Source: Streptomyces xanthii (GTDB lineage Bacteria > Actinomycetota > Actinomycetes > Streptomycetales > Streptomycetaceae). Taken from it: 64,000 bases of DNA. Made by a program: the position numbers and the translations under genes. Of the stretch, positions 32,354 through 40,790 are shown piece by piece (within the stretch, counting starts at the first letter, position 1; each line of letters opens with the position of its first letter). Where the stretch lies: assembly GCF_014621695.1 (NCBI RefSeq), contig NZ_CP061281.1, forward strand, positions 5,580,001 to 5,644,000, read 5' to 3'. The notes under the pieces were generated by a model. It had not been told where the DNA came from. It did not search any database and was given only the letters and a program-made list of their open reading frames with translations.

Positions 32354-33514
32354 TTACTTGACGACGACGGCCGCGGCCAGCTTGGACAGCGGCTCCGCCA
32401 GCGCGTTCACGGCGTCGGACAGCTCCTTGCGGTCCGCCTCGCCGACCTTGTCGTAGGAGGTGAAGTCGTAGGACTTCTTGTCCTCGCGGTACTCGTCGAG
32501 CAGCTTGTTCAGCGCGGCGAACTGGCGGTCGAGCTCCTTGGTGAGCGCCGCGTCGTTCTCCGTGGCGACCGGCTTGAGCAGGTCGTACGCCTTCTCGGCG
32601 CCCTCGACGTTGGCCTTGAAGTCGACCAGGTCGGTGTGCGAGTAGGCCTCCTCCTCGCCGGTGACCTTGCCGGTGGCGACCTCGTCGAGCAGCTCCTTGG
32701 CGCCGTTCGCCATCGAGGTCGGCGTGATCAGGGCCTTGCCGACGCGGTTCTGCCAGTCCTTGAGGTCCTTGTCGAGCAGCGTGGCCAGCTCCTTCTCACG
32801 GGAGCCGATCTTGCCGTCCTTCCACAGCGACTTCTCCAGGCGGTGCCAGCCGGTCCAGTCCGTCTTCGGGTCCTGACCGTCCTCCAGACCGTCCTCGCGG
32901 ACGTCGACCTTCGGGTCGATGTCACCGAAGGACTCGGCGACGGGCTCGGTGCGCTCCCAGCCGATGCGGGAGTCGGCGTAGGCCTTCTTGGCGGCCTCGA
33001 CGTCGCCCTTGCGGATCGCGTCCGTGAACTTCTTGACCTTGGGCAGCGTCTCGTCGGCCTGCGCCTGCGTGTACGTGCGGTACTCGGCCACGGCCTTGTC
33101 GAGGCGCGGGTCGCGCTTCGCGGCCGCCTTGCCGCCGGTCGCCTTCACCTTCTGACGGATGCCCTTGCCCGTCATGCCGGGCTTGCAGGCGATCTCGTAG
33201 TCGCCCGCCTTGATCTCCGCGGTGATGTTCGCCTTGGTGCCGGGGGCGATGTTCTCGCGCTCCGTGACGATCCGGTCGTCCGGGAACAGGACGTAGACCT
33301 CGGTGACCTTGGAGCCCTTGTTCTCGACCGCCAGCTTGACGTGGCCGGCGGGGAACGAGGTGGCCGAGACCTTGCAGCTGTCGTCGGTCGCGGTCACCTT
33401 GACCGCGTCGGAACCCTTGTCCTTGGAGTCGCTCTTCTCGGTGCAGCCCGTGACGGCGGTCAGGGCAGCCACCGTGGCGACGGCGGTGGCGGCAGTGAGT
33501 CGGACGGCTCGCAT
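32354..33514 (-). CDS. efeO: EfeO: cupredoxin-M75 iron-binding lipoprotein
   Basis: 386 residues. Lipobox TGC at Cys24. Residues about 36-125 form a cupredoxin-like domain with candidate metal ligands Cys47, Cys110 and Met114; after an Ala/Lys linker the M75 (imelysin-like) helical domain holds the metal motif HxxE, His224-Arg-Leu-Glu227 in GWHRLEKSLW. It binds iron extracellularly and passes it on to EfeB/EfeU. It heads the operon and is preceded by an iron box 57 bases upstream, so iron limitation should induce it. Confidence 0.94.
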   Translation of the reverse strand: MRAVRLTAATAVATVAALTAVTGCTEKSDSKDKGSDAVKVTATDDSCKVSATSFPAGHVKLAVENKGSKVTEVYVLFPDDRIVTERENIAPGTKANITAEIKAGDYEIACKPGMTGKGIRQKVKATGGKAAAKRDPRLDKAVAEYRTYTQAQADETLPKVKKFTDAIRKGDVEAAKKAYADSRIGWERTEPVAESFGDIDPKVDVREDGLEDGQDPKTDWTGWHRLEKSLWKDGKIGSREKELATLLDKDLKDWQNRVGKALITPTSMANGAKELLDEVATGKVTGEEEAYSHTDLVDFKANVEGAEKAYDLLKPVATENDAALTKELDRQFAALNKLLDEYREDKKSYDFTSYDKVGEADRKELSDAVNALAEPLSKLAAAVVVK

Positions 33515-33570
33515 GCGGGCTCCAGGTAAGTACGGGTCGTACGGCAGCTAACGACTAAGGCGGCCCTAAC

Positions 33571-33589
33571 TTATATGAGGCTTACCTCA
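33571..33589. promoter_or_regulatory. Iron box upstream of efeO
   Basis: TTATATGAGGCTTACCTCA, 14 of 19 positions like the DmdR1 consensus, with the core AGGCTTACCT nearly exact. It lies in the divergent region between efeO and the second phzF-like gene and may control both. Confidence 0.7.
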
Positions 33590-33615
33590 GTTCTACCCCT
33601 CTGTCCCGTGATTCA

Positions 33616-33631
33616 GCTCTCATGTGAGAGC
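33616..33631. promoter_or_regulatory. 16-bp perfect palindrome in the efeO/phzF-like divergent region
   Basis: GCTCTCA, TG, TGAGAGC. It lies 27 bases from the iron box, on the side of the phzF-like gene. A second regulator, besides the iron repressor, could bind here. Confidence 0.5.
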
Positions 33632-33782
33632 GGTGGTCGCGGCCTGGACACGACCGACCCACCAGCGACCCAGGAGCTGGTCAAGAGAGGGTCAAGTCGG
33701 CTGGTGGCCCGGACGGCGTGGTTCACTGCGGGACGTGGAGAACCGCACGGAGCACGGCATGGAGAACCGCGGGGGGAGCGGC

Positions 33783-34460
33783 ATGGGGAACGGCATGGAG
33801 AACATGGATGACGTGCCCTACGACGTGCTGCGCGTCTTCTGCGGGCCCGACGGCCGGCACGGCAACGAGCTCGGCGTCGTGCGCGACGGCTCCCTGCTGC
33901 CCGGCCGGGCCGAGCGCCAGGCGTTCGCCGGGAAGCTCGGCTTCAGCGAGACCGTGTTCGTCGACGACCCCGAGCGCGGCGTCATCGACATCTACACGCC
34001 GACCCTGCGCCTGCCCTTCGCCGGCCACCCCTGCGTCGGCTCCGCCTGGCTCCTCGACGTGCCCGAGCTGAGCGTGCCCGCGGGCGTCGTCGGCGCCCGC
34101 CTCGACGGCGAGTTCAGCTGGATCGAGGCCCGCGCCGAGTGGGCCCCGCCGCGCACCCTGCGCCGGTACGGGTCCGCCGCCGAGGTCGACGCGCTGCCCG
34201 TGCCGCCCAGCGGGGAGTGGATCTACGCCTGGGCCTGGGAGGACGAGGCCGCCGGACGGGTCCGCGCCCGGGCCTTCCCCGGCCGCGACGACGGCATCGT
34301 GGAGGACGAGGCGACCGGCGCCGCCGCGCTGCTCCTCACGGACCGGCTGGGCCGCGCCCTGAACATCCGCCAGGGCGCCGGCTCCCAGATCCTGACGGCC
34401 CCCCAGCCCGAGGGGTGGATCGAGGTCGGGGGACGCGTCCGGCTGGCCGCCGCCCGCTGA
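33783..34460 (+). CDS. Short PhzF-like protein
   Basis: About 225 residues against roughly 280 for normal PhzF. The catalytic Glu is in KLGFSETVFVDDP, the phosphate-like binding loop in RLPFAGHPCVGSAWLL, and the second-lobe motif in VEDEATGAAALLL, so both halves are present but shortened, chiefly in the middle. Substrate unknown. The start is uncertain: ATG codons at 33783, 33795 and 33804 and a GTG at 33735 are in frame; the first follows GGGGGGAG and is preferred. The region repeats GGAGAACCGC and similar, which makes start choice harder. It sits in the iron block. Confidence 0.78.
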   Translation: MGNGMENMDDVPYDVLRVFCGPDGRHGNELGVVRDGSLLPGRAERQAFAGKLGFSETVFVDDPERGVIDIYTPTLRLPFAGHPCVGSAWLLDVPELSVPAGVVGARLDGEFSWIEARAEWAPPRTLRRYGSAAEVDALPVPPSGEWIYAWAWEDEAAGRVRARAFPGRDDGIVEDEATGAAALLLTDRLGRALNIRQGAGSQILTAPQPEGWIEVGGRVRLAAAR

Positions 34461-34520
34461 ACCCCCGCGGCGGCCGCAGCGGGGAGAGCACGCGGAGGCC
34501 GGGCGGACGTCAGGCGGAGG

Positions 34521-35171
34521 TCAGGCGGCCGAGGAGAACTCCTCGCCCAAGGCCGAGAACAGAGCCGTGTTCAGCGCGAAGGCCCGCTTGCACTCGGCGA
34601 TCACCCGCTGCTTCTCCAGGTCGTCCACCGCGATCTTGTCGAGCAGCTCGCGATAGCCCCGCTTGAACGCCGCCGGGTTCCCGACCTGCTCGAACACGTA
34701 GAAGCGCACACCGTCGCCCTTGCGCGCGAAACCCCAGGTCCGCTCCGCCTTGTCGCGAATGATCTGCCCGCCCGAGAGGTCGCCCAGATAGCGCGTGTAG
34801 TGGTGCGCCACATAGCCGCCGGGCCAGGACGCGGCGCACTCCGCGACCCGCGCCGCGTACTCCCGCGTCGCCGGCAGCGCCGACACCGAGGAGCGCCACC
34901 CGGCGCCCCGCAGATGCGCCAGATCCCGCTCCAGCTCCGGCACCCGCAGCAGCTCGGGCCGGATGAACGGGCCCGCCACCGCGTCCCGCGCCAGCCGCTC
35001 CGCATCGGCCTCCAGCGCCCGGTACACGAACCACAGCTGCTCCGTGTACCGCGTGTACGCCTCCACGCCGAGCGCACCGCCGAGCAGGTCGCCCATGAAC
35101 GTCGACGTCTCCGCCTCCGTGTGCTGCTCGTGCGACGCCGTGCGGATCAGGGTGGAGAACGGGGTGTCCAT
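34521..35171 (-). CDS. Heme oxygenase (biliverdin-producing)
   Basis: 216 residues, the standard bacterial HO-1-like length. The proximal heme ligand is probably His17 in TASHEQHTEAE, and the distal helix Gly-rich motif is RYLGDLSGGQII. It opens heme to biliverdin, carbon monoxide and free iron, using reductant from outside. Its place beside efeOBU fits an iron-scavenging role. Two overlapping palindromes lie in its promoter region; neither is a clear iron box. Confidence 0.93.
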   Translation of the reverse strand: MDTPFSTLIRTASHEQHTEAETSTFMGDLLGGALGVEAYTRYTEQLWFVYRALEADAERLARDAVAGPFIRPELLRVPELERDLAHLRGAGWRSSVSALPATREYAARVAECAASWPGGYVAHHYTRYLGDLSGGQIIRDKAERTWGFARKGDGVRFYVFEQVGNPAAFKRGYRELLDKIAVDDLEKQRVIAECKRAFALNTALFSALGEEFSSAA

Positions 35172-35198
35172 GAAGCCTCCGCGAGCCGTTTCATCTTC

Positions 35199-35213
35199 CC
35201 GACAGTGTGTCGG
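35199..35213. promoter_or_regulatory. Palindrome 1 upstream of heme oxygenase
   Basis: CCGACA, GTG, TGTCGG, a perfect 6-bp dyad 28 bases before the heme oxygenase start. It shares its last two bases with a second dyad. Confidence 0.45.
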
Positions 35214-35227
35214 TAACAGAACTTACC
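35212..35227. promoter_or_regulatory. Palindrome 2 upstream of heme oxygenase
   Basis: GGTAA, CAGAAC, TTACC. Partly like an iron-repressor site but without the central AGGCT core, so the binder is uncertain. Confidence 0.4.
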
Positions 35228-35254
35228 CCTTCCCCGATCAGCCGAACATAAGAA

Positions 35255-35284
35255 GAGCCCGCCCCGGATCCCCGGGACGGGCTC
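35255..35284 (-). terminator. Terminator of map
   Basis: GAGCCCG and CGGGCTC enclose a further CCCGG/CCGGG pairing. It lies 19-48 bases after the map stop. Confidence 0.65.
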
Positions 35285-35302
35285 ACGTACGGCGGCGGGC
35301 GA

Positions 35303-36169
35303 CTACGGCAGGGTCAGGATCTCCGCGCCCGTGTCCGTGACCACCAGCGTGTGCTCGAACTGAGCCGTCCGCCTGCGGTCCTTCGTCACGACGGTCCACC
35401 CGTCGTCCCACATGTCGTAGTCGTGCGTGCCCAGCGTCAGCATCGGCTCGATCGTGAACGTCATGCCCGGCTGGATCACCGTCGTCGCGTGCGGGGAGTC
35501 GTAGTGCGGGACGATCAGCCCGCTGTGGAACGACGAGTTGATGCCGTGCCCGGTGAAGTCCCGCACGACCCCGTAGCCGAAGCGCTTGGCGTACGACTCG
35601 ATGACGCGGCCGATGATGTTGATCTGGCGGCCCGGCTTCACGGCCTTGATCGCCCGGTTCAGCGACTCGCGGGTGCGCTCGACCAGCAGACGCGACTCCT
35701 CGTCCACGTCGCCGACCAGGTACGTCGCGTTGTTGTCGCCGTGCACGCCGCCGATGTACGCCGTCACGTCCAGGTTCACGATGTCGCCGTCGCGCAGGAC
35801 CGTCGAGTCCGGGATGCCGTGGCAGATGACCTCGTTGACGCTCGTGCACAGCGACTTGGGGAAGCCGCGGTAGCCCAGCGTCGAGGGGTAGGCGCCGTGG
35901 TCGCACATGTACGCGTGCGCGATCCGGTCCAGCTCGTCCGTGGTGACGCCCGGCGCGATCGCCTTGGCCGCCTCCTCCATCGCCTGCGCCGCGATCCGGC
36001 CGGCGATCCGCATCGCCTCGATCGTCTCGGGCGTCTGCACCTCGGGACCCTTGTACGGGGCCGGCGCGGGCTTGCCCACGTACTCGGGGCGCCGGATGTT
36101 CCCCGGCACGGAGCGGATCGGGGACTGTTCCCCGGGGACGAGAAGCGACGACTGCGACGGGACTGACAT
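35303..36169 (-). CDS. map: Methionine aminopeptidase, type I
   Basis: 288 residues. Removes the initiator Met from new proteins. All five metal ligands can be placed: Asp in [12 protein letters not shown], Asp in VHGDNNATY, His in [11 protein letters not shown], Glu in [10 protein letters not shown] and Glu in AQFEHTLVV. An N-terminal extension of about 40 residues ([19 protein letters not shown]) is the actinobacterial long form that can dock on the ribosome. It is not next to secY-adk here, so this is a second, stand-alone map locus, which streptomycetes often have. Confidence 0.95.
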   Translation of the reverse strand: MSVPSQSSLLVPGEQSPIRSVPGNIRRPEYVGKPAPAPYKGPEVQTPETIEAMRIAGRIAAQAMEEAAKAIAPGVTTDELDRIAHAYMCDHGAYPSTLGYRGFPKSLCTSVNEVICHGIPDSTVLRDGDIVNLDVTAYIGGVHGDNNATYLVGDVDEESRLLVERTRESLNRAIKAVKPGRQINIIGRVIESYAKRFGYGVVRDFTGHGINSSFHSGLIVPHYDSPHATTVIQPGMTFTIEPMLTLGTHDYDMWDDGWTVVTKDRRRTAQFEHTLVVTDTGAEILTLP

Positions 36170-36247
36170 GCCAGCGAGTGTAACGAGCGGCAGTGGGGGA
36201 CCATGGCTCTGAGCGCCCTGAGGAGATCCTGAGGAGAGGAGTCGGCC

Positions 36248-36490
36248 GTGGCCCTGTTCAAGAAGCGGACCGTCGGTAAACCGGGTGAGTGGTACTACTG
36301 CCTGGAGCACCAGAAGGTCGAGGAGGGGCCCGAGTGCCCCGCCAAGGACCGGTTCGGGCCGTACGCGTCCCGCGAGGAGGCGGCGCACGCCATGGAGACG
36401 GCGCGTGAGCGGAACCTCGAATGGGAGGGGGACCCGCGCTGGCACGACAAGTCCTCGGGCACGCCCGGCTCTCCCGACGACGAGGACTGA
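36248..36490 (+). CDS. Small conserved actinobacterial protein (80 aa)
   Basis: Start GTG after a strong GAGGAGAGGAG site. The sequence is [18 protein letters not shown] then [21 protein letters not shown] and a helix [20 protein letters not shown]. Two Cys and a His-rich turn might bind a metal but the spacing is not a standard motif. Function unknown. It is divergent from map by 78 bases. Confidence 0.82.
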   Translation: MALFKKRTVGKPGEWYYCLEHQKVEEGPECPAKDRFGPYASREEAAHAMETARERNLEWEGDPRWHDKSSGTPGSPDDED

Positions 36491-36505
36491 AGTCCGCCCG
36501 CAGGG

Positions 36506-37798
36506 TCAGACCGCGGCCGCGTCGCGGCGCCGCACGGCGTCCTCGTCGGTGTCGGCGTCGTAGGTGAGGAGCTTCGGCAGTGCGGCGGTGAGGGCCGCCA
36601 CGGACAGGACGCAGGCCGCGCCGCCCGTCCAGATCGCCGTCCGCGTCCCCGTCCAGCCCGCCGCCGCGCCCGCCCTCAGCTGGCCCAGCTGCGGGCCCAC
36701 GCTGTACGACAGCACCTCGATGCCGGCGAGGCGGCCGCGCAGGGCGTCCGGGATCGTCTGGTTCCAGATGGTGGAGCGGCCCAGGCCGCTCACCATGTCG
36801 CCCGCGCCGGCCGCCGCCAGGCACACCAGCACCAGCCACACGTTCGAGAACCACCCCGCCGCCGCGATCGCCAGCCCCCAGCCCGCCGCCCCGGCCACCA
36901 CGAGCAGCCCGTGCCGCCGCACCCGGGACGTCCAGCCGCTGGTCAGCGAACAGAACAGGGAGCCCACCGCGCCGGCCGCGTACATCAGACCCAGGGACCA
37001 CGGCGCGTCCAGCTCGTCCGCGAGGAACGGGAAGACCGTGTTCGGGAACGCGAAGAACATCGCCGCCATGTCGACGGCGTACGTGCCGAGCAGCACCGGC
37101 CGCGACCACGCGTAGGCCGCGCCCTCCGCCAGGCCCCGCAGCGACGGCTTGACCGCGTCGTGCGCGGGCGGCGCCGGGGCGAGGCGCGTGCACATCGCCA
37201 CCGAGACGGCGAACCCGACGACCGTCACCGCGTACGCGGTCGCGTGCCCCGCGTACGCGACGACCACGCCCGCCAGGGCCGGGCCCGCGATCGCGCCCGC
37301 GTTCCAGCGCAGCGCGTTGAGCGCCGCCGCGGCGGTGAGCTGGTTGTGCGGCACGATCCGGGCGAGCAGCGAGTCCAGCGCCGGGCGCTGCAGCCCGGCA
37401 AGGCCCGAGACGCCGGCCGCCACGACATACAGCGGCCACAGCAGCGGGCTCGGCAGCAGCGCGTTCACGAACAGGATCAGGGCCAGGCCGCCCAGCCCCG
37501 CCTCCGTCCACAGGATCACCCGGCGCCGGTCCACGGCGTCCGCAAGGGCGCCGCCGTACAGACCGCACACCACGAGCGGCACCAGCTCCACCGCGCCCAT
37601 CGCGCCCACCGCGAGCGGCGAGTCCGTCAGCTCCTTGATCTGCAACGGCAGCGCGACCATCGCCATGAAACTGCCGAAGTACGTCACCAGCCCCTGCGTC
37701 CAGAGCAGCCGGAAGTCCCGCACGGAACGCCACGGCGTCAGATCGGGCAACAGAGCGGACAGTTTCGAGGAACGCGGCGGTTGATCGGACACGAGCAC
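36506..37798 (-). CDS. MFS transporter (EntS-like)
   Basis: About 430 residues, 12 spans, of the MFS group that includes the enterobactin exporter EntS and many drug exporters: RDFRLLWTQGLVTYFGSFMA at span 1, LYGGALADAVDRRRVILW (motif A), GLQRPALDSLLARIVP, and a second-half GWTSRVRRHGLLV. Substrate unknown; position six genes from the iron block makes a siderophore role only a guess. Start GTG at 37798 is tentative, since no clear ribosome site precedes it and GTG at 37792 is equal. Confidence 0.83.
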   Translation of the reverse strand: MLVSDQPPRSSKLSALLPDLTPWRSVRDFRLLWTQGLVTYFGSFMAMVALPLQIKELTDSPLAVGAMGAVELVPLVVCGLYGGALADAVDRRRVILWTEAGLGGLALILFVNALLPSPLLWPLYVVAAGVSGLAGLQRPALDSLLARIVPHNQLTAAAALNALRWNAGAIAGPALAGVVVAYAGHATAYAVTVVGFAVSVAMCTRLAPAPPAHDAVKPSLRGLAEGAAYAWSRPVLLGTYAVDMAAMFFAFPNTVFPFLADELDAPWSLGLMYAAGAVGSLFCSLTSGWTSRVRRHGLLVVAGAAGWGLAIAAAGWFSNVWLVLVCLAAAGAGDMVSGLGRSTIWNQTIPDALRGRLAGIEVLSYSVGPQLGQLRAGAAAGWTGTRTAIWTGGAACVLSVAALTAALPKLLTYDADTDEDAVRRRDAAAV

Positions 37799-37850
37799 CC
37801 ATGCTCGACGCGTCCCGCGACCCCGGCAACGCATTTACGGCGAAGCCCGC

Positions 37851-38459
37851 TCACCACCGGGTCGGCGGCGGAGCCGTGAGGTGGTCGGCGAGGCGGGAGA
37901 GGCGGTCGCGGAAGCCGCGCCGGGCGCGGGGCGCCGGCACCGCGTTCTCCCCGGCCGCCGCACTCACCAGATGCTGCACCGTGTCGAGGTCGAGGTCCGT
38001 GTCACCGGGCACGGTCAGCGCGTCGTGGGCCATCGCCCGCAGCTCCCCACCCGCCCCCTCCGCGTCGAGCGCGAGCACCGTCGCCCCCGCCCGCCGCGCG
38101 TCGTGCACCCGCTCCAGCAGCCCCGCCCCCGCCTCGTCCGGCGTCACCACCAGCAGCGTCTCCCCGCGCCGCGCCGCCTCCAGCCGTCCGAGCCCGACCG
38201 CCAGGTGCGCCGGGTCGTCGGGCCGCGCGGCGTGCCGGACGAGGGTCGGCGCCAGTTCCGGCGTCCCGGACCACGCGGCCTCGTCCACCAGGTGCGCCGC
38301 CAGGTGCCAGGGCTCGTACGACTCGGTGCCGACGAGGAGCAGTCCGCCCCCGTGCGCCGACACCGACGAGCGCAGCGCCCCGGCGAAGCGGCGGGTGGCG
38401 GCGGGCCACCCCGTTCCGGCGAGGACCTCGCGCAGCAGGGCTACTCGTACGGCGTCCAT
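37851..38459 (-). CDS. Possible SIS-like protein, hypothetical
   Basis: 202 residues. The middle, TLLVVTPDEAGAGLLERVHD then ARRAGATVLALDAEG and AHDALTVPGDTD, has the strand-helix rhythm of sugar isomerase (SIS) domains, and GGGLLLVGTESYEPWHLAAH could be a first such unit. This is a weak resemblance, and I see no clear sugar-phosphate binding loop. The start ATG is chosen over an upstream ATG that adds a Thr/Gly/Val stretch. Confidence 0.65.
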   Translation of the reverse strand: MDAVRVALLREVLAGTGWPAATRRFAGALRSSVSAHGGGLLLVGTESYEPWHLAAHLVDEAAWSGTPELAPTLVRHAARPDDPAHLAVGLGRLEAARRGETLLVVTPDEAGAGLLERVHDARRAGATVLALDAEGAGGELRAMAHDALTVPGDTDLDLDTVQHLVSAAAGENAVPAPRARRGFRDRLSRLADHLTAPPPTRW

Positions 38460-38576
38460 GGCCCCGCATGGTGCCCGAACCACCGCCCCCGTCCGGCCCG
38501 TTCGCCCCAAGACCGCCCGTACGAGTCACAGGCCGACCCAGCTGACCAGGACCGTACGCATGAGTAAGGTCGCCTC

Positions 38577-39296
38577 ATGACTACCAGTGACAGCGCACAG
38601 CCCGCCGCCCCCGTGAAGGCCCCCGCCAAGGACCCCTGGGAGCTGCCCGACGTGTCCGGGCTCGTCGTCGGCGTGCTCGGCGGCACCGGCCCGCAGGGCA
38701 AGGGCCTCGCCTACCGGTTCGCCCGCGCCGGACAGAAGGTGATCCTCGGCTCCCGCGCCGCCGAGCGCGCCCAGGCGGCCGCCGACGAACTGGGCCTCGG
38801 CATCGAGGGCGCCGACAACGCCGAGTGCGCCCGCCGCAGCGACATCGTCATCGTCGCCGTCCCCTGGGACGGACACGGCGCGACCCTGGAGGCGCTGCGC
38901 GAGGACCTCGCCGGCAAGCTCGTCGTCGACTGCGTGAACCCGCTCGGCTTCGACAAGAAGGGCGCCTACGCCCTGAAGCCCGAGGAGGGCAGCGCCGCCG
39001 AGCAGGCCGCCGCCCTGCTCCCCGACTCCCGGGTCACCGCCGCCTTCCACCACCTGTCGGCCGTACTGCTCGCCGACCCGGCGATCGAGGAGATCGACAC
39101 CGACGTGATGGTGCTCGGCGAGTCCCGCGAGGACACGGACACCGTGCAGGCGCTGGCCGCCCGCATCCCCGGCATGCGCGGCGTCTTCGCGGGCCGCCTG
39201 CGCAACGCCCACCAGGTCGAGTCCCTGGTCGCGAACCTCATCTCCGTGAACCGCCGCTACAAGGCCCACGCGGGTCTGCGCGTCACGGACGTATAA
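38577..39296 (+). CDS. npdG: NADPH-dependent F420 reductase
   Basis: 239 residues. Transfers hydride between NADPH and coenzyme F420. The dinucleotide loop is GVLGGTGPQGKGLAYRFARAG; GSRAAERAQAAADELG provides the NADPH phosphate site (Ser-Arg); VAVPWDGHGATLEAL, VVDCVNPLGFDKKG and TAAFHHLSAVLLADP complete the family pattern. The first 28 residues (Ala/Pro/Lys-rich) are an extension. Actinobacteria use reduced F420 in redox and antibiotic pathways. Confidence 0.93.
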   Translation: MTTSDSAQPAAPVKAPAKDPWELPDVSGLVVGVLGGTGPQGKGLAYRFARAGQKVILGSRAAERAQAAADELGLGIEGADNAECARRSDIVIVAVPWDGHGATLEALREDLAGKLVVDCVNPLGFDKKGAYALKPEEGSAAEQAAALLPDSRVTAAFHHLSAVLLADPAIEEIDTDVMVLGESREDTDTVQALAARIPGMRGVFAGRLRNAHQVESLVANLISVNRRYKAHAGLRVTDV

Positions 39297-39410
39297 CCAC
39301 ACGCCCGCGCAATCAGGGCGCGTTCAGGCGCGGGCGGGGCATGGGGGACACTGGTCGGCGAAACGGCGAAACACCGCCGTGCCGTACGTGCCGTATTGGA
39401 GCCGACCCCC

Positions 39411-39605
39411 ATGCCCCGCATCGCACTCTTCGCCCTCGTGCTCTGCGTCCTCGCCGTCGCCGCCGCGGTGGTCTCCTTCGTCCAGGGCAGCTTCCTGGGT
39501 GTCGTGTGGGTCCTGATCGCCGGCATCACGTCGAACATGACGTGGTTCTACGTCCGCAAGGCCCGCATGGAGAAGGAAGCCGCGCGCCCTACCGAGGCAG
39601 CGTGA
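39411..39605 (+). CDS. Small two-span membrane protein (64 aa)
   Basis: Two hydrophobic segments, IALFALVLCVLAVAAAVVSFV and FLGVVWVLIAGITSNMTWFYV, then a charged tail KARMEKEAARPTEAA. TTGGAG precedes the ATG at the right distance. Its last 17 bases overlap the end of the convergent M50 gene. Function unknown. Confidence 0.78.
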   Translation: MPRIALFALVLCVLAVAAAVVSFVQGSFLGVVWVLIAGITSNMTWFYVRKARMEKEAARPTEAA

Positions 39606-40395
39606 CGGTCGGGATCTCCGGCGTCCCCTCCCAGAACTCGTAGAACCTGCGGCCCCAGTACGTGTCCCACTCGGTCACGCCCAGGCCGCGCAGCAGGGCG
39701 TCGACCGCATCGAAGAACCAGTGGTTGACCGACGGGATCCACAGGATCGCGAAGACCGCGAGCAGCCCGAACGGGGCGAACGGCTCCACCTGCCGCCTGA
39801 TCTTGTACGACAGCCAGGGCTCGATGACCCCGTAGCCGTCGAGGCCCGGTACCGGCAGGAAGTTCAGGATCGCCGCGGTCACCTGGAGCAGCGCCAGGAA
39901 ACCGAGCGCGTACCGGAAGGTGTCCGGCACCCCGTCGAGCGCGTCCAGCCAGAACGGGGCGGTGCAGACGACGGCGAAGAGTACGTTCGTCAGCGGGCCC
40001 GCCGCCGAGATCAGACTGTGCTTCCAGCGCCCGCGGATCCGGCCTCGCTCGATGTAGACCGCCCCGCCGGGCAGACCGATGCCACCCATGATCACGAAGA
40101 TCACCGGGAGGATGATGCTCAGCACGGCGTGCGAGTAGACGAGCGGATTCAGCGTGAGGTAGCCCTTGGCGCCGACGGACAGATCGCCGCTGTGCAGGGC
40201 CGTGCGGGCGTGCGCGTACTCGTGCAGGCACAGCGAGACGATCCACGCGCCGGTGACGAAAAGGAACACCGCGACGCCCGGCGCCGCCGCGAAGTCTGTC
40301 CACACCGCCCACCCGGACACCGCCGTGACGGCAGCGATCCCGAGGAACACGGGGCTGATCCGGTTGGTGCCGCGCCGGGCGGAGGCGGACTTCAT
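39589..40395 (-). CDS. Site-2 protease (M50 family)
   Basis: 268 residues, about six spans. The zinc motif HEYAH is at 58-62 within SLCLHEYAHARTALHSGD, and the third ligand is Asp186 in LNFLPVPGLDGYG. It should cut transmembrane anchors inside the membrane. There are no PDZ or CBS domains, so it belongs with the minimal actinobacterial forms. The start MKSASARR is preferred over an upstream ATG whose extension is not membrane-like. The target is unknown; no anti-sigma gene is adjacent. Confidence 0.9.
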   Translation of the reverse strand: MKSASARRGTNRISPVFLGIAAVTAVSGWAVWTDFAAAPGVAVFLFVTGAWIVSLCLHEYAHARTALHSGDLSVGAKGYLTLNPLVYSHAVLSIILPVIFVIMGGIGLPGGAVYIERGRIRGRWKHSLISAAGPLTNVLFAVVCTAPFWLDALDGVPDTFRYALGFLALLQVTAAILNFLPVPGLDGYGVIEPWLSYKIRRQVEPFAPFGLLAVFAILWIPSVNHWFFDAVDALLRGLGVTEWDTYWGRRFYEFWEGTPEIPTVTLPR

Positions 40396-40540
40396 GAACG
40401 GGCACTCCAGGGGTCGCGGGTCCGATGACGCCGGTGATCGACGGCGTGACCGAACGTACCCGGCCACCCCCGAAAAACGCCCCGCCCTCCACAAGGAGTT
40501 CCCGCACACCCGGGGAAGCCGACGCGAAGCGCACGCCTTC

Positions 40541-40656
40541 AGCGGCTCCGTCGCGGGGCGCGACCGTGATGCCCCTGGGGCGCACGGAGTGCGCCTTCAG
40601 GGGCGCGGGGAACTGCGCGCCCAGCCACGACGAAACCCGCACCCGGCGACGAAGGT
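40541..40656. repeat. Dispersed repeat family A, copy 4 (long form)
   Basis: AGCGGCTCCGTCGCGGGGCG, then CCCCTGGGGCGCAC and GTGCGCCTTCAGGGGCGCGG as a hairpin, then GGGGAACTGCGCGCCCAGCC and CCCGCACCCGGCGACG. It lies in the 395-base divergent gap between the protease and the AfsR-like regulator. Confidence 0.85.
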
Positions 40657-40660
40657 CCAA

Positions 40661-40734
40661 CCCGCCACGGCGACAGGCCGCCGAACCACGGCGAAAGCCC
40701 GCCACGGCGGCAGGCCGCCGAACCACGACGAACC
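40661..40734. repeat. Two-unit 37-base tandem repeat
   Basis: Unit CCCGCCACGGCGACAGGCCG followed by CCGAACCACGGCGAAAG, repeated at once with four or five changes. It lies between the family A repeat and the AfsR-like promoter. Within it the smaller motif CCACGGCG or CCACGACG recurs four times. The rest of the 395-base gap shows nothing else I can name. Confidence 0.75.
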
Positions 40735-40790
40735 CGCACCCCGGCAACCCCGCGCTGACCCGACCCGCCCGACCGGCGACAATGGGCCCC

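Noticed and set aside
40425..40790. N-terminal extension of the AfsR-like protein from 40425
   Set aside because: It would cover a family A repeat and a tandem repeat and is not protein-like; the winged-helix domain starts at the GTG chosen.
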